Assembly (NCBI GenBank): GCA_039182715.1
Contig: JBCDBY010000164.1
Span: forward strand, 1 to 10,063
Length of the DNA: 10,063 nt
Origin: JBCDBY01 sp039182715
GTDB taxonomy: Bacteria > Planctomycetota > PLA2
Direction: 5' to 3'
Shown here: positions 1 to 6,949 of the stretch, one piece after another
Position numbering within the stretch: position 1 is the stretch's first letter
How the letters are laid out: every line of letters starts with the position of its first letter
Translations under genes and position numbers: made by a program
Notes under the pieces: generated by a model
Databases searched by the model: none
What the model was told of the DNA's origin: nothing
The model's input: the letters and a program-made list of their open reading frames with translations, nothing else

Positions 1-1607
1 GCCTCGATGGCGGCGTCGACACTCTCGTACGCGCGCTCGGTGTAGACGGCGCGGTAGGCGTCGTGGGCGGCGCGGTCGGAGATGCGCCGGATCTCGTTGC
101 GTACGTACTCGCAGCGCTGGGCCGCCCCGCGCAGCACCGGGCGGATCGGCTCCGCCTCGCCGAGCAGCACGCGATAGTTGGGTTCGTTCGCCCGCGCGCG
201 TGCGAGCACGTCGTCGGCGATGCGCACGCGTTCGAGATCGATCCCCAGCAGGCCGATCCGTTTGTCGAGGTCGGCGAGCAGGCCCTCGTCGCACGCGTCA
301 CCCTCGGCGCGCGCGCCGACGAGCTCGGCGCGCTTCGCCTCCAGCTCGGCGAGCGTGGAGAGCGCGTCGAGCTCGCCGTCGCCCCGGTCATTGAGCACCC
401 GACAGGTTTCGAGCTGTTCCTGGCGCTCGCGGCTCTTCGCGATGGTCGACAGCGTGAACCAGGCGGAGAGCAGGATGACGACCATGGCGGCGGCCGCGAT
501 GGCGCCGCGCTTGCGCTTGCGTGCGTCGAGGAACGACTGGTAGTCGCCCTTGAAATCCGACGGCGCGATGCGCTGGCCGTTCAGCGACTTTTCGAGGTCG
601 ACGATCAGCTCGGTCGCATTGGCGTAGCGGTCCTTGGGGTTGGGCCGCATGAGCCGGTGAATGAGGTAGAGCGTATCGACCGAAAGGTCGTCGACGACCG
701 CTTCGGGCGGCTCGAACTCCGAGCGCAGCACCTTGCCGAAGATCTCCGCGAGGTTCTCGCCGGAGAACGGCGGCTGGCCCGTGACGAGGTGATAGAGCGT
801 GGCGCCCAGCGAGTAGAGATCGGAGCGCGGCGTCGCGTTGGCCGCGCTGGCCGCCTGCTCGGGCGCCAGGTACTGCGGCGTCCCGATCGCGGCGTGCTCC
901 AGCGTCAGCTCGCTCGGCCCCTGGCCGCGCGCAAGTCCGAAGTCGCCCAGCTTCACGCGCCCGTCCTTCGAGAGCATGATGTTGGCCGGCTTGACGTCGC
1001 GATGAATGACGCCGGCGGCGTGCGCATGCTCGAGGCCGCGCGCGACGTTGAGGACGATCTTGAGCGCGTCCTTCTCCTTCATGCGCGTTTCGCGAATGAG
1101 GCTGCGGGCGGTCGGGCCGTCCACGAACTCCATCGCGAAGTAGTGGAAGCCGTTCGACTCCCCCACGTCGAGGCTGCGCACGATGTTCTCGTGGCTCAGG
1201 CGCGCGGCGAGCTGCGCCTCGCGCTTGAGCCGCTCCACCTGCGTCCTCGACTTGGCCAGCTCGACGCGCAGCACCTTGAGCGCGACGAGAATGTCGAGCT
1301 TGACGTGGCGCGCCTTGTAGACCGAACCCATCGCGCCGCTGCCGAGACGCGCCAGCAGGCGGTAGCCCTCGATCTGGTTGCGCGAGCGGCCCGCCTCCTC
1401 GGGGTTGATCGTCTGGTTGATGACCGCGGCCTGCGCCGGCGCGAGGTAGCCCTTCTTGAGCAGTACGCCTTCGAGCGTTTCGTCGAGCTCCATCTCGGTG
1501 CGGACGCGGCTGAGCAGCTCGAGGCATTCCTGCACCTGCTCCTCGGTCGCGAAGCCGCGCCGCAGGACGTGCTCGGCGTAGACGAAGTCCTCCTGCCGCG
1601 CGCTCAA
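1..1607 (-). CDS. Transmembrane serine/threonine protein kinase (PknB-like), 3' end beyond window
   Basis: An open frame of 535 codons runs off the left edge, so the C-terminus is missing. Residues about 9-66 form a helical N-terminal module. Residues about 81-340 are a Hanks-type kinase domain with every catalytic element: glycine loop GSGAMG (89-94), VALK lysine K111, alpha-C glutamate E130, HRDVKPAN (D204), DFG (222-224) and APE (248-250). It is an RD kinase, so activation-loop phosphorylation is likely. A basic RKRKR stretch (363-367) precedes one hydrophobic segment (about 368-390), which puts the kinase in the cytoplasm and a charged helical, probably coiled-coil region (391 onward) outside. 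The start is TTG, chosen because it overlaps the upstream stop as TTGA and has GGAGG seven bases upstream. The next in-frame ATGs lie after the N-terminal module. The kinase assignment is near certain; substrates are unknown, and the FHA protein encoded nearby is the obvious candidate partner. Confidence 0.95.
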   Translation of the reverse strand, partial: MSARQEDFVYAEHVLRRGFATEEQVQECLELLSRVRTEMELDETLEGVLLKKGYLAPAQAAVINQTINPEEAGRSRNQIEGYRLLARLGSGAMGSVYKARHVKLDILVALKVLRVELAKSRTQVERLKREAQLAARLSHENIVRSLDVGESNGFHYFAMEFVDGPTARSLIRETRMKEKDALKIVLNVARGLEHAHAAGVIHRDVKPANIMLSKDGRVKLGDFGLARGQGPSELTLEHAAIGTPQYLAPEQAASAANATPRSDLYSLGATLYHLVTGQPPFSGENLAEIFGKVLRSEFEPPEAVVDDLSVDTLYLIHRLMRPNPKDRYANATELIVDLEKSLNGQRIAPSDFKGDYQSFLDARKRKRGAIAAAAMVVILLSAWFTLSTIAKSRERQEQLETCRVLNDRGDGELDALSTLAELEAKRAELVGARAEGDACDEGLLADLDKRIGLLGIDLERVRIADDVLARARANEPNYRVLLGEAEPIRPVLRGAAQRCEYVRNEIRRISDRAAHDAYRAVYTERAYESVDAAIE

Positions 1608-3112
1608 CCGAGGTCCTCCGGAACGTAGTACGGCCGCTCCTCGAGGAAGCTGAGAAGGTCGAGTTCCTCCTCCGTGCCGCGCTCGTTCTTGCCGTCGGAG
1701 CCGGGCTTGGGCTGCGGCTTCTCGCCGGTCTCCGGATTGGCGTTGGCACCCAGCAGCTCGTCGAGATCGAGGATCAGGGGCACCATCCGGTTGACGATCA
1801 CCCAGGCGCGGTCCTCGCGGGTGCGATCGAACAGGTGCAGGTCCTTGGGATCGCCGATGCGCGCGAATCCCTCCCGCGCGAGCTTGCGGCGGTCCTGGAC
1901 CTCCTCCGGCTGCAGCTGCCACCGGCCGACGAGATCGATCAGCGCCAGCAGCTGCGCGTCCTGCGAGCGCGAACGCTGCTGCGCAATGGCGCTGGTGATC
2001 TCGCCCTCGCGCGGGTGCTTTTCGGGGCCGAGCGCGACGAGATGGAAGAGCGACGCCGTGGCGTAGAAGCGCACGAAGGGCGACCCGGTACGGAGCACGC
2101 GCAGCATCGTGTCGACCGCCTCGGGGTGGCCGGTGCGCACCATGGCGAACATGAGCGCGGCCAGCACCGGGTCGTTTCGCCCGCGGATCGAGCGGTAGAA
2201 CTTGTTGAGGCGGTCGAAGCTGGAGCGCTCGTTCCACTCGTAGGCGAGGCCGTTGAGCGCGGCGATGCGCGCCTCGGCCTTGTACTTCTTCTTCACCGCG
2301 CAGTCGATGAGCGCCGCCCGGATGAAGGGCGTGCGGCCCTCGATGCGCGCTAGCGCGTCGAAGAGCAGCGCGCGCACCTCGCGGTAGCGGCAGCGCTCGA
2401 TCACCTTGAGCAGTCGCGGCGCGTCGGCGGGTGCGAGCGGCCGCACCTGCAGGCAAGCGGCGGCGACGCGCTGGACGAGCCGATCCTTGTGACGCAGGTA
2501 GGCGTCGATCGGCGCGTCGGCGGTGCGGATCGAGCAGGCGAGCAGCTTGCCCGCGATGAGGTGCTTGTCATCGGGCGGCTTGACGAGGCGCGCGCGCAGC
2601 GCATTGGTCGCCGTGGGCGAGTTGATCTTGCCGAGCGCGAGCGCGGCCGCGGCGTCGCGGCGCTTGATCGGCTTGCGGTCGAGCATGCCGGCGAAGAGGA
2701 CGACGTCGGTCGGCTCCTCGAACAGGCCGAGGCCGAGCGTCGCGGTCCGTCGCACCCAGCGGTCCTTGTCCTTCACCGCCGCGGTGCGCAGCGCCGGCAG
2801 CGCACGCGGATCGAGGATGCGCGCCAGCGTGGCGGCCGCATTCATCCGAACGGTGTGGGCGCCGTCGGCGCGCCGGCCCGCGAGCGCGCGCACGAGATAG
2901 GGAACGGCCCAGGCGTCGAGCACCTCGAGCTCCGCCCGGGCCAACGCCCGCCGGTCCACGGTGCCCGCCCCGATGCCGTCGCCGCGCAGCAGCTCGACCT
3001 CGATGCGCTTCTCCGTCGCCTTGTCCGGCGACCGGAAAAACACCTTCGGCCGCGCCGCGTCATCCGCGAACAGGCACGAAGCGGCGAGGAGGACGATCAG
3101 GCAACGGCGCAC
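1604..3112 (-). CDS. Exported HEAT-repeat protein, translationally coupled to the kinase
   Basis: The protein has 502 residues. It begins with a short basic n-region and a hydrophobic stretch (MRRCLIVLLAASCLFA), then DD, which fits a Sec signal peptide with cleavage near residue 16. Residues about 60-450 are a run of paired helices with HEAT/PBS-lyase-like signatures, such as VRMNAAATLARI (88-99), VRRTATLGLGL (120-130), RRDAAAALALGKI (151-163) and VRFYATASLFHL (347-358). These scaffolds normally bind other proteins. A Pro/Gly/Lys-rich linker (about 455-482) leads to an acidic-aromatic tail ending YYVPEDLG. The start is GTG, supported by the signal peptide beginning right there and by a TAAACT box six bases upstream. 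The last bases carry the Shine-Dalgarno of the kinase. Being exported and co-translated with a kinase that has an external domain, it may be that domain's ligand or co-sensor (inference). No enzymatic motif is visible. Confidence 0.88.
   Translation of the reverse strand: MRRCLIVLLAASCLFADDAARPKVFFRSPDKATEKRIEVELLRGDGIGAGTVDRRALARAELEVLDAWAVPYLVRALAGRRADGAHTVRMNAAATLARILDPRALPALRTAAVKDKDRWVRRTATLGLGLFEEPTDVVLFAGMLDRKPIKRRDAAAALALGKINSPTATNALRARLVKPPDDKHLIAGKLLACSIRTADAPIDAYLRHKDRLVQRVAAACLQVRPLAPADAPRLLKVIERCRYREVRALLFDALARIEGRTPFIRAALIDCAVKKKYKAEARIAALNGLAYEWNERSSFDRLNKFYRSIRGRNDPVLAALMFAMVRTGHPEAVDTMLRVLRTGSPFVRFYATASLFHLVALGPEKHPREGEITSAIAQQRSRSQDAQLLALIDLVGRWQLQPEEVQDRRKLAREGFARIGDPKDLHLFDRTREDRAWVIVNRMVPLILDLDELLGANANPETGEKPQPKPGSDGKNERGTEEELDLLSFLEERPYYVPEDLG
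1615..1619 (-). promoter_or_regulatory. Shine-Dalgarno GGAGG deciding the TTG start of the kinase
   Basis: On the minus strand GGAGG is followed by a seven-base spacer and TTG. The motif lies inside the last codons of the HEAT-repeat gene (Pro-Glu-Asp-Leu-Gly-stop), and the TTG shares bases with the TGA stop. This is the classic layout for translational coupling by terminating ribosomes. It is also the only strong Shine-Dalgarno I found next to a start codon in the window. Confidence 0.85.
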
Positions 3113-3118
3113 AGCAAC

Positions 3119-3124
3119 AGTTTA
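3119..3124 (-). promoter_or_regulatory. Putative -10 box (TAAACT) for a leaderless HEAT-protein transcript
   Basis: On the minus strand TAAACT is followed by six bases and then the GTG start. A transcript initiated seven bases after the hexamer would begin on the G of GTG. No good -35 hexamer is visible at 16-18 bases, and there is no Shine-Dalgarno. Confidence 0.5.
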
Positions 3125-3178
3125 GCGCCTGAGAACCGCGAAACGGACGCAGAAGGCCAGGCACTCAAGCCCGCTCAC

Positions 3179-3202
3179 GCCCCCGGCCCCCAGCCCCCGG
3201 CC
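3179..3202. repeat. C/G-rich dispersed intergenic repeat, copy 1; G-quadruplex-capable on the minus strand
   Basis: This 24-base C-rich segment matches 8155-8178 at 22 of 24 positions in the same orientation. It lies just downstream of the stop of the 3209-4831 gene, in the 96-base gap before the HEAT gene. On the transcribed minus strand the wider stretch 3207-3180 has four G-tracts of 4, 5, 5 and 5 bases with loops of 5, 2 and 2, which fits the canonical quadruplex pattern. The rest of the gap (3127-3160) contains CGCGAAACGGACGCAGAAGG, which looks like a decayed relative of the GCGGAG family at 9247-9490. Confidence 0.7.
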
Positions 3203-3208
3203 ACCCCG

Positions 3209-4831
3209 TCAACGCGGGATCCGGAAATTGTTCAGCGCATACGCCTTCCAGCGCTTCTCGATCTCGCGGTAGCTCCCGTAGTGCTTGAGCACCGCGGCCA
3301 CCTCGCGCTCGACAGGGCCGCCGCTGCCGTTCTTGGCGTCGGCGAAGAACGCCGCGAACTTCTTGGCGTCGTCGAGGATCAGGAAGGTCACCACGCTCCA
3401 ACCCTTGGCGAGTTCCTCGGGCGTGAGGCGGTTCTTGGGGTCGAACAGGTCCTTACCCTTGAAGCGTTCGAGCTTCGGGTCGCCGTTGGCGCGCGCCATC
3501 TGGAGGAGCTTGCCCTGCCAGTTCGAGGACTCGAGCCAGGGGTTCTTCTCGCCCTCGATCTCGCCGCCGCCCTGGGCGTAGCCGCCCCCGCCGCCGACGC
3601 TGGTCGAAAAGGTCTGGGCCGCGCCGCAGACCTTGATCTCGAAGTAGTAGGCGAGCGCCTCGTTCAGCCACCAGGTCGGGAGCCGGACCGATTCGTGCCG
3701 GGTCGCGAGCACATTGGAGCCGAAGTGCACCACATGGCCCTTGAGCCCCTCGAACGGGTCGGGCATCTGCACGTGGCCGGAGACGACCTCCTCGACGATG
3801 CTCCCGTAGCCGCTGCCGCCTTCCGGCATGCGCCGCAGCTGCACCTCCCAGAACGAGGTCTCGCGCTGCGCGAGCTTCATGCGCGCCTTCTCGACCTTCA
3901 GCTCGTCCTTCGAGTAGTCGCCCGACTTCTTCTTCTCGTCGAAGACCCACTTGCAGAGCTTGGTGTACGGACGCGCCTTCCGGAAGACGTAGATGCGCTG
4001 CTTGCCGAGCAGCAGGTTGCGGTTGTCGCGCGCGCTCGGGAAGACCTTGACCCACTCGGCGTAGAGCTTCTCCATCGTCTTGCCGAGGATCTGCATCTGG
4101 TTGGGCGGCAGATCGCCGAGCAGCGCGTAGTTGTCGGTCATCTCGACCTGCAGCCGCTCGCCGAGACCGGTCGCGCGCTTGGCCGGGCCGATCAGCTTCT
4201 GGATCTCGAGCTCGTCCTTCTTGACCCACTTGCCGCCGAACTTGACGAAGCCTTCGGCCTCCTTCTTCTGGTCCGGCGTCATCCACTTGCCGTCGTGCTT
4301 GACGAGGCCCTTCTCGAGATTGGCCTTGTCTTCCGGCGTGACCCACTCGCCCTTATAGGGCACGAGGCCCTGCTCGCGCATGGCCGCTTCCTCCTCGGCC
4401 TCGAGCCGCTTCTGCCGCTCGGCCGGGGTCATCCACTCGCCCTCGTACTGCACGTTGCCGAGAAACTCGTTCGCCTCGGCGTTGTCCTTGTCGAACGAGA
4501 GCGCCTGCTCGTAGGTGGCCGCGACGACAGTCTTGTGGAAGCGCTTCTTCTTCGCCCACTTCGCGAGGGTGATGGCGCCCGCCGCATCGGTCAGCGCGTC
4601 GCGCCGCTCGACGTAGTCGTGGATGTCGGTGCGCTTCTTCTCGACGCGCCCGATCATCTTCTTGCCGTAGGCGCGCCGCTTGAGCGACTTGTCGAGGTAG
4701 TAGATCTTGGATCCGTCCTCCTCGACCACCATCACGTCCTTGACGACCGGCTTCCCGTTCGCGGCGAGAAAGAGCGTGTCCGCGAGGAGGGGCGTTGCGC
4801 ATGCGAAAAGGCAGAGCGTTAGGCGAGCCAT
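3209..4831 (-). CDS. Secreted protein with G-[EK]-W repeats and a degenerate DUF1570/gluzincin-like domain
   Basis: The protein has 540 residues. MARLTLCLFACATPLLA is a likely Sec signal peptide. Residues 128-212 hold four tandem copies of a short motif: YEGEWMTPAE, YKGEWVTPED, HDGKWMTPDQ and GGKWVKKDE. Residues about 225-400 resemble the peptidase-like DUF1570 region common in Planctomycetota: LPTWWLNEALAYYFE (384-398) corresponds to the PxWxxEGLAxYFE part that follows HExxH in active members. At the HExxH position the sequence reads GHVVH (365-369), so the first zinc histidine and the catalytic glutamate are missing. A Gly-rich insertion (about 410-423) and a helical C-terminus follow. The frame stays open upstream to 4999, but I prefer ATG 4831 because the signal peptide begins there, a TACACT box sits six bases upstream, and the extension would encode repeat DNA. 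The function is unknown; an envelope binding or scaffold role is more likely than catalysis. Confidence 0.85.
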   Translation of the reverse strand: MARLTLCLFACATPLLADTLFLAANGKPVVKDVMVVEEDGSKIYYLDKSLKRRAYGKKMIGRVEKKRTDIHDYVERRDALTDAAGAITLAKWAKKKRFHKTVVAATYEQALSFDKDNAEANEFLGNVQYEGEWMTPAERQKRLEAEEEAAMREQGLVPYKGEWVTPEDKANLEKGLVKHDGKWMTPDQKKEAEGFVKFGGKWVKKDELEIQKLIGPAKRATGLGERLQVEMTDNYALLGDLPPNQMQILGKTMEKLYAEWVKVFPSARDNRNLLLGKQRIYVFRKARPYTKLCKWVFDEKKKSGDYSKDELKVEKARMKLAQRETSFWEVQLRRMPEGGSGYGSIVEEVVSGHVQMPDPFEGLKGHVVHFGSNVLATRHESVRLPTWWLNEALAYYFEIKVCGAAQTFSTSVGGGGGYAQGGGEIEGEKNPWLESSNWQGKLLQMARANGDPKLERFKGKDLFDPKNRLTPEELAKGWSVVTFLILDDAKKFAAFFADAKNGSGGPVEREVAAVLKHYGSYREIEKRWKAYALNNFRIPR

Positions 4832-4837
4832 CCCGTC

Positions 4838-4843
4838 AGTGTA
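4838..4843 (-). promoter_or_regulatory. Putative -10 box (TACACT) for a leaderless transcript of the 4831-3209 gene
   Basis: On the minus strand TACACT, six bases, then ATG. The predicted transcription start is the A of ATG. There is no Shine-Dalgarno at the usual distance and no convincing -35. It supports the ATG at 4831 over the longer open frame. Confidence 0.55.
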
Positions 4844-4860
4844 ATCGCGAGGCGCGGCAC

Positions 4861-5000
4861 GTTTGACGTTCGACGTGGGACGTTCGACGTAAGCCCGGAA
4901 AGCCTGCCTCAGCGTCCAACGCGCCCCGATCCGCCGAATCACCTCCCCCGACTTCCCACCGCCCTCTCGGACGTCGAACGTCGCACGTCGAACGTCCAAC
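4861..5000. repeat. 140-base inverted-repeat element built from GACGTTCGACGT units
   Basis: The arms at 4861-4890 and 4971-5000 are inverted repeats matching at 28 of 30 positions, around an 80-base centre (4891-4970) with no similarity to the arms. Each arm contains GACGTTCGACGT twice at a 14-base period (4865-4876 and 4879-4890 in the left arm). The right arm begins on the last base of the TAG stop of the sigma-54 activator gene. The element fills most of the gap before the next leaderless promoter. Transcribed, it could form a long stem of about 28 pairs. The layout resembles a REP-pair or a very small non-autonomous element, but I see no target-site duplication. Confidence 0.85.
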
Positions 5001-6934
5001 TACTGCAGGTGGTACTTCTCCATCTTCCGCTGCAGCGTGAATCGCGAGATCCCGAGCGCGTCGGCCGCTTTCGTCTTGTTGCCCTTCGTGATCATGAGCG
5101 CCTTGCGGATCTCCTCGACCTCGACGGACTCGACGAGCCGCTCCAGGTTGCGCACCTCGTCCGGCGAGTTGTCGGGGCCGGCGTAGCCGCTCGGGCCGCG
5201 GCGGACCTGATCGGAAAGGTCCTCCTCGTGGATCACGTCGCCCGCGACGGCGATGAGCCGTTTGGTCTCGTTCTCCAGCTCGCGGATGTTACCGGGCCAG
5301 TCGTAGCCCTCCATCTGCGCGAGCGCGCGCGGCGTGATCTGCTTCGGCTTCTGCCCCGACGGTGCGAACGACTTGAAGAAGTGCGTCACGAGCAGCGGCA
5401 GGTCGCCCTTGCGCTCGCGCAGCGGCGGCAGGCCGATCGACAGGATCTTCAGACGGTAGAAGAGGTCCTCGCGGAACTCGCCGTCGTCGACCATCTTGCG
5501 CAGGTTGCGGTTGGTCGCGGAGATGATGCGCACGTCGACCTTGATGGTCTTCTTGCCGCCCACGCGCCGCACCTCGCGCTCCTGCAGGACGCGCAGCAGC
5601 TTCTTCTGCAGGTCGGGCGACATGTCGCCCACCTCATCGAGGAAGAGCGTGCCGCCGTTGGCCGTTTCGAAGAGACCCGCCTTGTCGCGATCAGCGCCGG
5701 TGAACGCACCGCGCACGTGGCCGAAGAGCTCGCTCTCGATGAGCGTCTCCGGAATGGCCGCGACGTTCTCGGCGACGAAGGCCTCCTTCTGGCGCGGACC
5801 CTGGTAGTGGATGGCGCGCGCGATGAGCTCCTTGCCGGTGCCGTTCTCGCCCTCGATGAGCACCGCCTCCTCGCTCTCGACCACCTTGTCGAGCAGCTTG
5901 AAAACACGCCGCATGGCCTCGCTCTCGCCGATGATGGCGGTGTACGAGTACTTGGTCTCGAGTTCGTCCTGGCGCTGCTCGAGGGCGCGCTGCATCTGCT
6001 GCAGACGACCGCCCTGCTCCTCGTACTTGTTCTTGAGCTCCGCCAGCGCCGCATTGAGACGCGCCAGCAGCTGCTCGCGCTCGCGGGCGAGTTGCGCGCG
6101 GTGAATCGCGCCCGCCGCAAGATCGGCGAAGCTCGCCAGCATGCGCAGGTGGTCCTGGCCGAAGACGCCGCGCGCGATGCGGTTGTCGATGTAGACCACG
6201 CCGACCGTCAGCCCGGTCTTCTCCTTGAACGGGAGGCACATGACCGAACGCGGCGCGATCTCATGGATGCTCGCGTAGGTGACGAAGCGGTTGTCGCTGG
6301 TCGCATCGACCGTCAGCACCGGTTCGCCGCTGCGCGCCACCTGCTCGGCGATCGACCGCGAGAAGCCGACCTCCGGGTTCATGACGTCTTCCTTCTGGAA
6401 GTTGCGCGCCACGGCGACCTCCATCTTGCCGTCCTCGATGAGCACGAGGAAGCCGCGCTCCGCCTGCACCATCTCGACGACGTGGTCCATGATGATGTCG
6501 AGGATGCGATCGAGATCCATCTCGGAGTTGAGCGCGCTCGCGATGCGCTGGAGTCGCTCGAGGCGGTCGCTCTCCGAGGGCAGCGGCGCCTGGTAGAGCG
6601 CGCCGGAACCGACGCCGCCCCAGGTCGCCTCGTTCTCTTCGCCCTCCGTGACGAGCTGCTCGAAGTAGATCTTGATGGAGCCGACCTCGACCATGTCGCC
6701 CGGCTTGAGCGGCTTGGTCTCCACCAGCGCGCCGTTGACCAGGGTGCCGTTCTGGCTGCCGAGGTCGCGCACCACCGTCTGCCCCTCTTCCGTCAGGAAG
6801 GTGCAATGGCGGCGGGATACACGGATGTCCTTGACGGGAATCTCGGTGGACGACGAGCGGCCGACGACGACCTCCGTCTTGTCGATGGTGAGGGTTTTCG
6901 TGTCCCCCTCTTCGATCACGATGAATGTGGGCAC
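5000..6934 (-). CDS. Sigma-54-dependent transcriptional activator with FHA and GAF sensor domains
   Basis: This 644-residue enhancer-binding protein has an unusual input side. Residues 1-95 are an FHA domain (GRSS at 25-28, SRRH at 40-43, SQNGTLVNG at 60-68), which binds phosphothreonine peptides. Residues about 130-280 are a GAF domain, followed by a coiled coil (about 281-328). Residues about 333-565 are the AAA+ domain: Walker A GENGTGKE (362-369), the sigma-54-contacting GAFTGA (409-414), Walker B TLFLDE (429-434), and WPGNIREL (546-553). A Fis-type helix-turn-helix (NKTKAADALGISRFTLQRKM) ends the protein. There is no receiver domain, so control probably comes from Thr phosphorylation plus a GAF ligand. 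All residues needed for sigma-54 activation are present. The GTG start places the FHA strand directly at the N-terminus. Only a weak GAGAG lies upstream. Target promoters are unknown. Confidence 0.96.
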   Translation of the reverse strand: MPTFIVIEEGDTKTLTIDKTEVVVGRSSSTEIPVKDIRVSRRHCTFLTEEGQTVVRDLGSQNGTLVNGALVETKPLKPGDMVEVGSIKIYFEQLVTEGEENEATWGGVGSGALYQAPLPSESDRLERLQRIASALNSEMDLDRILDIIMDHVVEMVQAERGFLVLIEDGKMEVAVARNFQKEDVMNPEVGFSRSIAEQVARSGEPVLTVDATSDNRFVTYASIHEIAPRSVMCLPFKEKTGLTVGVVYIDNRIARGVFGQDHLRMLASFADLAAGAIHRAQLAREREQLLARLNAALAELKNKYEEQGGRLQQMQRALEQRQDELETKYSYTAIIGESEAMRRVFKLLDKVVESEEAVLIEGENGTGKELIARAIHYQGPRQKEAFVAENVAAIPETLIESELFGHVRGAFTGADRDKAGLFETANGGTLFLDEVGDMSPDLQKKLLRVLQEREVRRVGGKKTIKVDVRIISATNRNLRKMVDDGEFREDLFYRLKILSIGLPPLRERKGDLPLLVTHFFKSFAPSGQKPKQITPRALAQMEGYDWPGNIRELENETKRLIAVAGDVIHEEDLSDQVRRGPSGYAGPDNSPDEVRNLERLVESVEVEEIRKALMITKGNKTKAADALGISRFTLQRKMEKYHLQ

Positions 6935-6945
6935 AGAACGGTTCT
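6935..6945. promoter_or_regulatory. Palindrome AGAAC-G-GTTCT abutting the activator start codon
   Basis: A perfect 5+1+5 dyad lies directly against the GTG of the FHA/sigma-54 activator gene. It could be an operator for autoregulation, or a small hairpin affecting initiation. This is a suggestion from symmetry and position only. Confidence 0.35.
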
Positions 6946-6949
6946 CTCA

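Noticed and set aside
388..1749. 453-codon minus-strand open frame overlapping the kinase
   Set aside because: It is a different frame from the one with all kinase motifs and translates to Arg/Ala-rich sequence. The true frame is open to the window edge.
3064..3078. Possible lipoprotein box (AASC) in the HEAT protein signal peptide
   Set aside because: The -3 residue is Ala rather than Leu and the cysteine is followed by more hydrophobic residues. Ordinary signal peptidase I cleavage near residue 16 fits better.
4832..4999. In-frame N-terminal extension of the 4831 gene back to 4999
   Set aside because: The extension encodes the inverted repeat DNA (DVRRATFDVR-type string), and the signal peptide and TACACT box both point to ATG 4831.
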